Shown here: piece after piece, positions 6,155 through 6,480 of the stretch
Layout of the letters: the number at the start of each line of letters is the position of its first letter
Numbering within the stretch: the stretch's first letter is position 1
NCBI GenBank assembly: GCA_964452495.1
Contig: CAYVMC010000040.1
Span: forward strand, 1-6,480
Source: CALUTH01 sp964452495
GTDB lineage: Bacteria > Cyanobacteriota > Vampirovibrionia > Gastranaerophilales > Gastranaerophilaceae
Reading direction: 5' to 3'
Length of the DNA stretch: 6,480 nt
Position numbers and translations under genes: made by a program
Notes under the pieces: model-generated
What the model saw: the letters and a program-made list of their open reading frames with translations, nothing else
What the model was told of the DNA's origin: nothing
Databases searched by the model: none

Positions 6155-6160
6155 ATTATA
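6155..6160 (-). promoter_or_regulatory. Candidate -10 element of the HAD gene
   Basis: A perfect TATAAT on the minus strand sits 36 nt upstream of ATG 6118. No good -35 is visible. This would give a leader of about 30 nt without a clear Shine-Dalgarno sequence. Confidence 0.35.
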
Positions 6161-6260
6161 CAACATAAATAAAAATTTTACTATAGCTAAAGTGGTGAAT
6201 AGAATGGATTTTTGTATAATTTATCTGCTAATATATTAATAAATTGATATATCCAATATA

Positions 6261-6310
6261 AACCGTCATGCTGAACTTGTTTCAGCATCTTTCCAACTTG
6301 AAGTTACATA
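6261..6310 (+). repeat. Palindromic (REP-like) repeat, copy 1
   Basis: This 50-bp unit is identical to 6431-6480. It contains a hairpin ATGCTGAA (6268-6275), loop CTTGT, TTCAGCAT (6281-6288), followed by a smaller palindrome AACTT-G-AAGTT (6295-6305). Such short, structured, non-coding intergenic units are typical of REP or MITE-like families moved by enzymes encoded elsewhere in the genome. No protein-coding capacity is seen. Confidence 0.9.
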
Positions 6311-6350
6311 ACTTTTGCTCATAGGCTAATTAATGACACTCAAAACCGAT

Positions 6351-6377
6351 AAGATCCCGAAATAAATTCGGGATGAC
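6351..6377 (-). repeat. Diverged inverted relative of the palindromic repeat
   Basis: Read on the minus strand, these 27 bases match the 27-base core of copies 1 and 2 (6265-6291, 6435-6461) at 21 positions, sharing the frame GTCAT...GAA...TTC...ATCTT. The hairpin is ATCCCGAA, 5-base loop, TTCGGGAT. Of the six differences, four form two compensatory pairs in the stem (G-C to C-G and T-A to C-G) and two lie in the loop. Confidence 0.8.
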
Positions 6378-6434
6378 AGATTATTTAGCGTCAAATAACC
6401 TTCGGGACGATAGCACGCTTAGCGACAAATAACC
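6367..6434 (+). repeat. Imperfect 34-bp tandem duplication
   Basis: Positions 6367-6400 and 6401-6434 are adjacent units that both begin TTCGGGA and end in CAAATAACC, with 26 of 34 positions identical and most changes in the middle. The first unit starts on the right arm of the inverted hairpin at 6351-6377, so the duplication copied half of that hairpin. Confidence 0.7.
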
Positions 6435-6480
6435 GTCATGCTGAACTTGTTTCAGCATCTTTCCAACTTGAAGTTACATA
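6431..6480 (+). repeat. Palindromic (REP-like) repeat, copy 2, runs to the window edge
   Basis: This is identical over 50 bp to 6261-6310, at an offset of exactly 170 bp, with the hairpin arms at 6438-6445 and 6451-6458. The identity reaches the last base of the window, so the true repeat is probably longer and may continue as a 170-bp direct repeat array. Confidence 0.9.

Noticed and set aside
6261..6480. CRISPR array
   Set aside because: There are only two direct copies, 50 bp long and 120 bp apart, with repeat-like rather than unique sequence between them, and no cas genes.

Overview
This is an AT-rich bacterial window with two housekeeping genes, uvrB (nucleotide excision repair) and miaA (tRNA A37 prenylation). 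Its left third looks like accessory DNA, and its right end holds a cluster of hairpin-forming repeats. No gene here fixes the taxonomy. From general familiarity only, the base composition, the Mu-type transposase fragment and the repeat style recall gut lineages such as Gastranaerophilales/Melainabacteria; treat that as a weak guess.

Left region (1-2284): on the minus strand lies the N-terminal end of a broken Mu-type transposase (458 down to about 152), interrupted at a 14-base G tract. Next come a terminator-like hairpin (832-855) and, directly beside it, a stretch that reads as a decayed tRNA-Ser in the same orientation as the intact tRNA-Ser at 2321-2411. Between the relic and the intact tRNA are two divergent genes: a small XRE-type repressor (minus) and a left-handed beta-helix acyltransferase (plus), probably a modifier of surface polysaccharide. 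A bidirectional terminator (2285-2316) separates the acyltransferase from the tRNA. The layout resembles a small insertion or cargo segment next to a tRNA gene, but the evidence is suggestive only.

Central region (2321-5780): tRNA-Ser(UGA) on the minus strand is followed by uvrB and then miaA on the plus strand. The uvrB promoter has a perfect TATAAT placed so that transcription should begin at the A of the start codon, and there is no Shine-Dalgarno sequence, so its mRNA is probably leaderless. miaA has an ordinary ribosome binding site and weak promoter candidates of its own. The tRNA-Ser anticodon loop ends in A36-A37-A38, the signature MiaA recognises, so this tRNA is a predicted substrate of the enzyme encoded downstream.

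Right region (5777-6480): a compact HAD-superfamily hydrolase converges on miaA, and the two stop codons interlock through one TTAA palindrome. Beyond it, from 6261 to the window edge, are two identical 50-bp repeat copies 170 bp apart. Between them are an inverted diverged relative, whose hairpin stem differs by two compensatory base-pair changes, and an imperfect 34-bp tandem duplication. No complete new defence or mobile system is visible. The most interesting signals are the leaderless uvrB start, the structurally conserved repeat family, the tRNA-Ser relic and the poly-G interrupted transposase.
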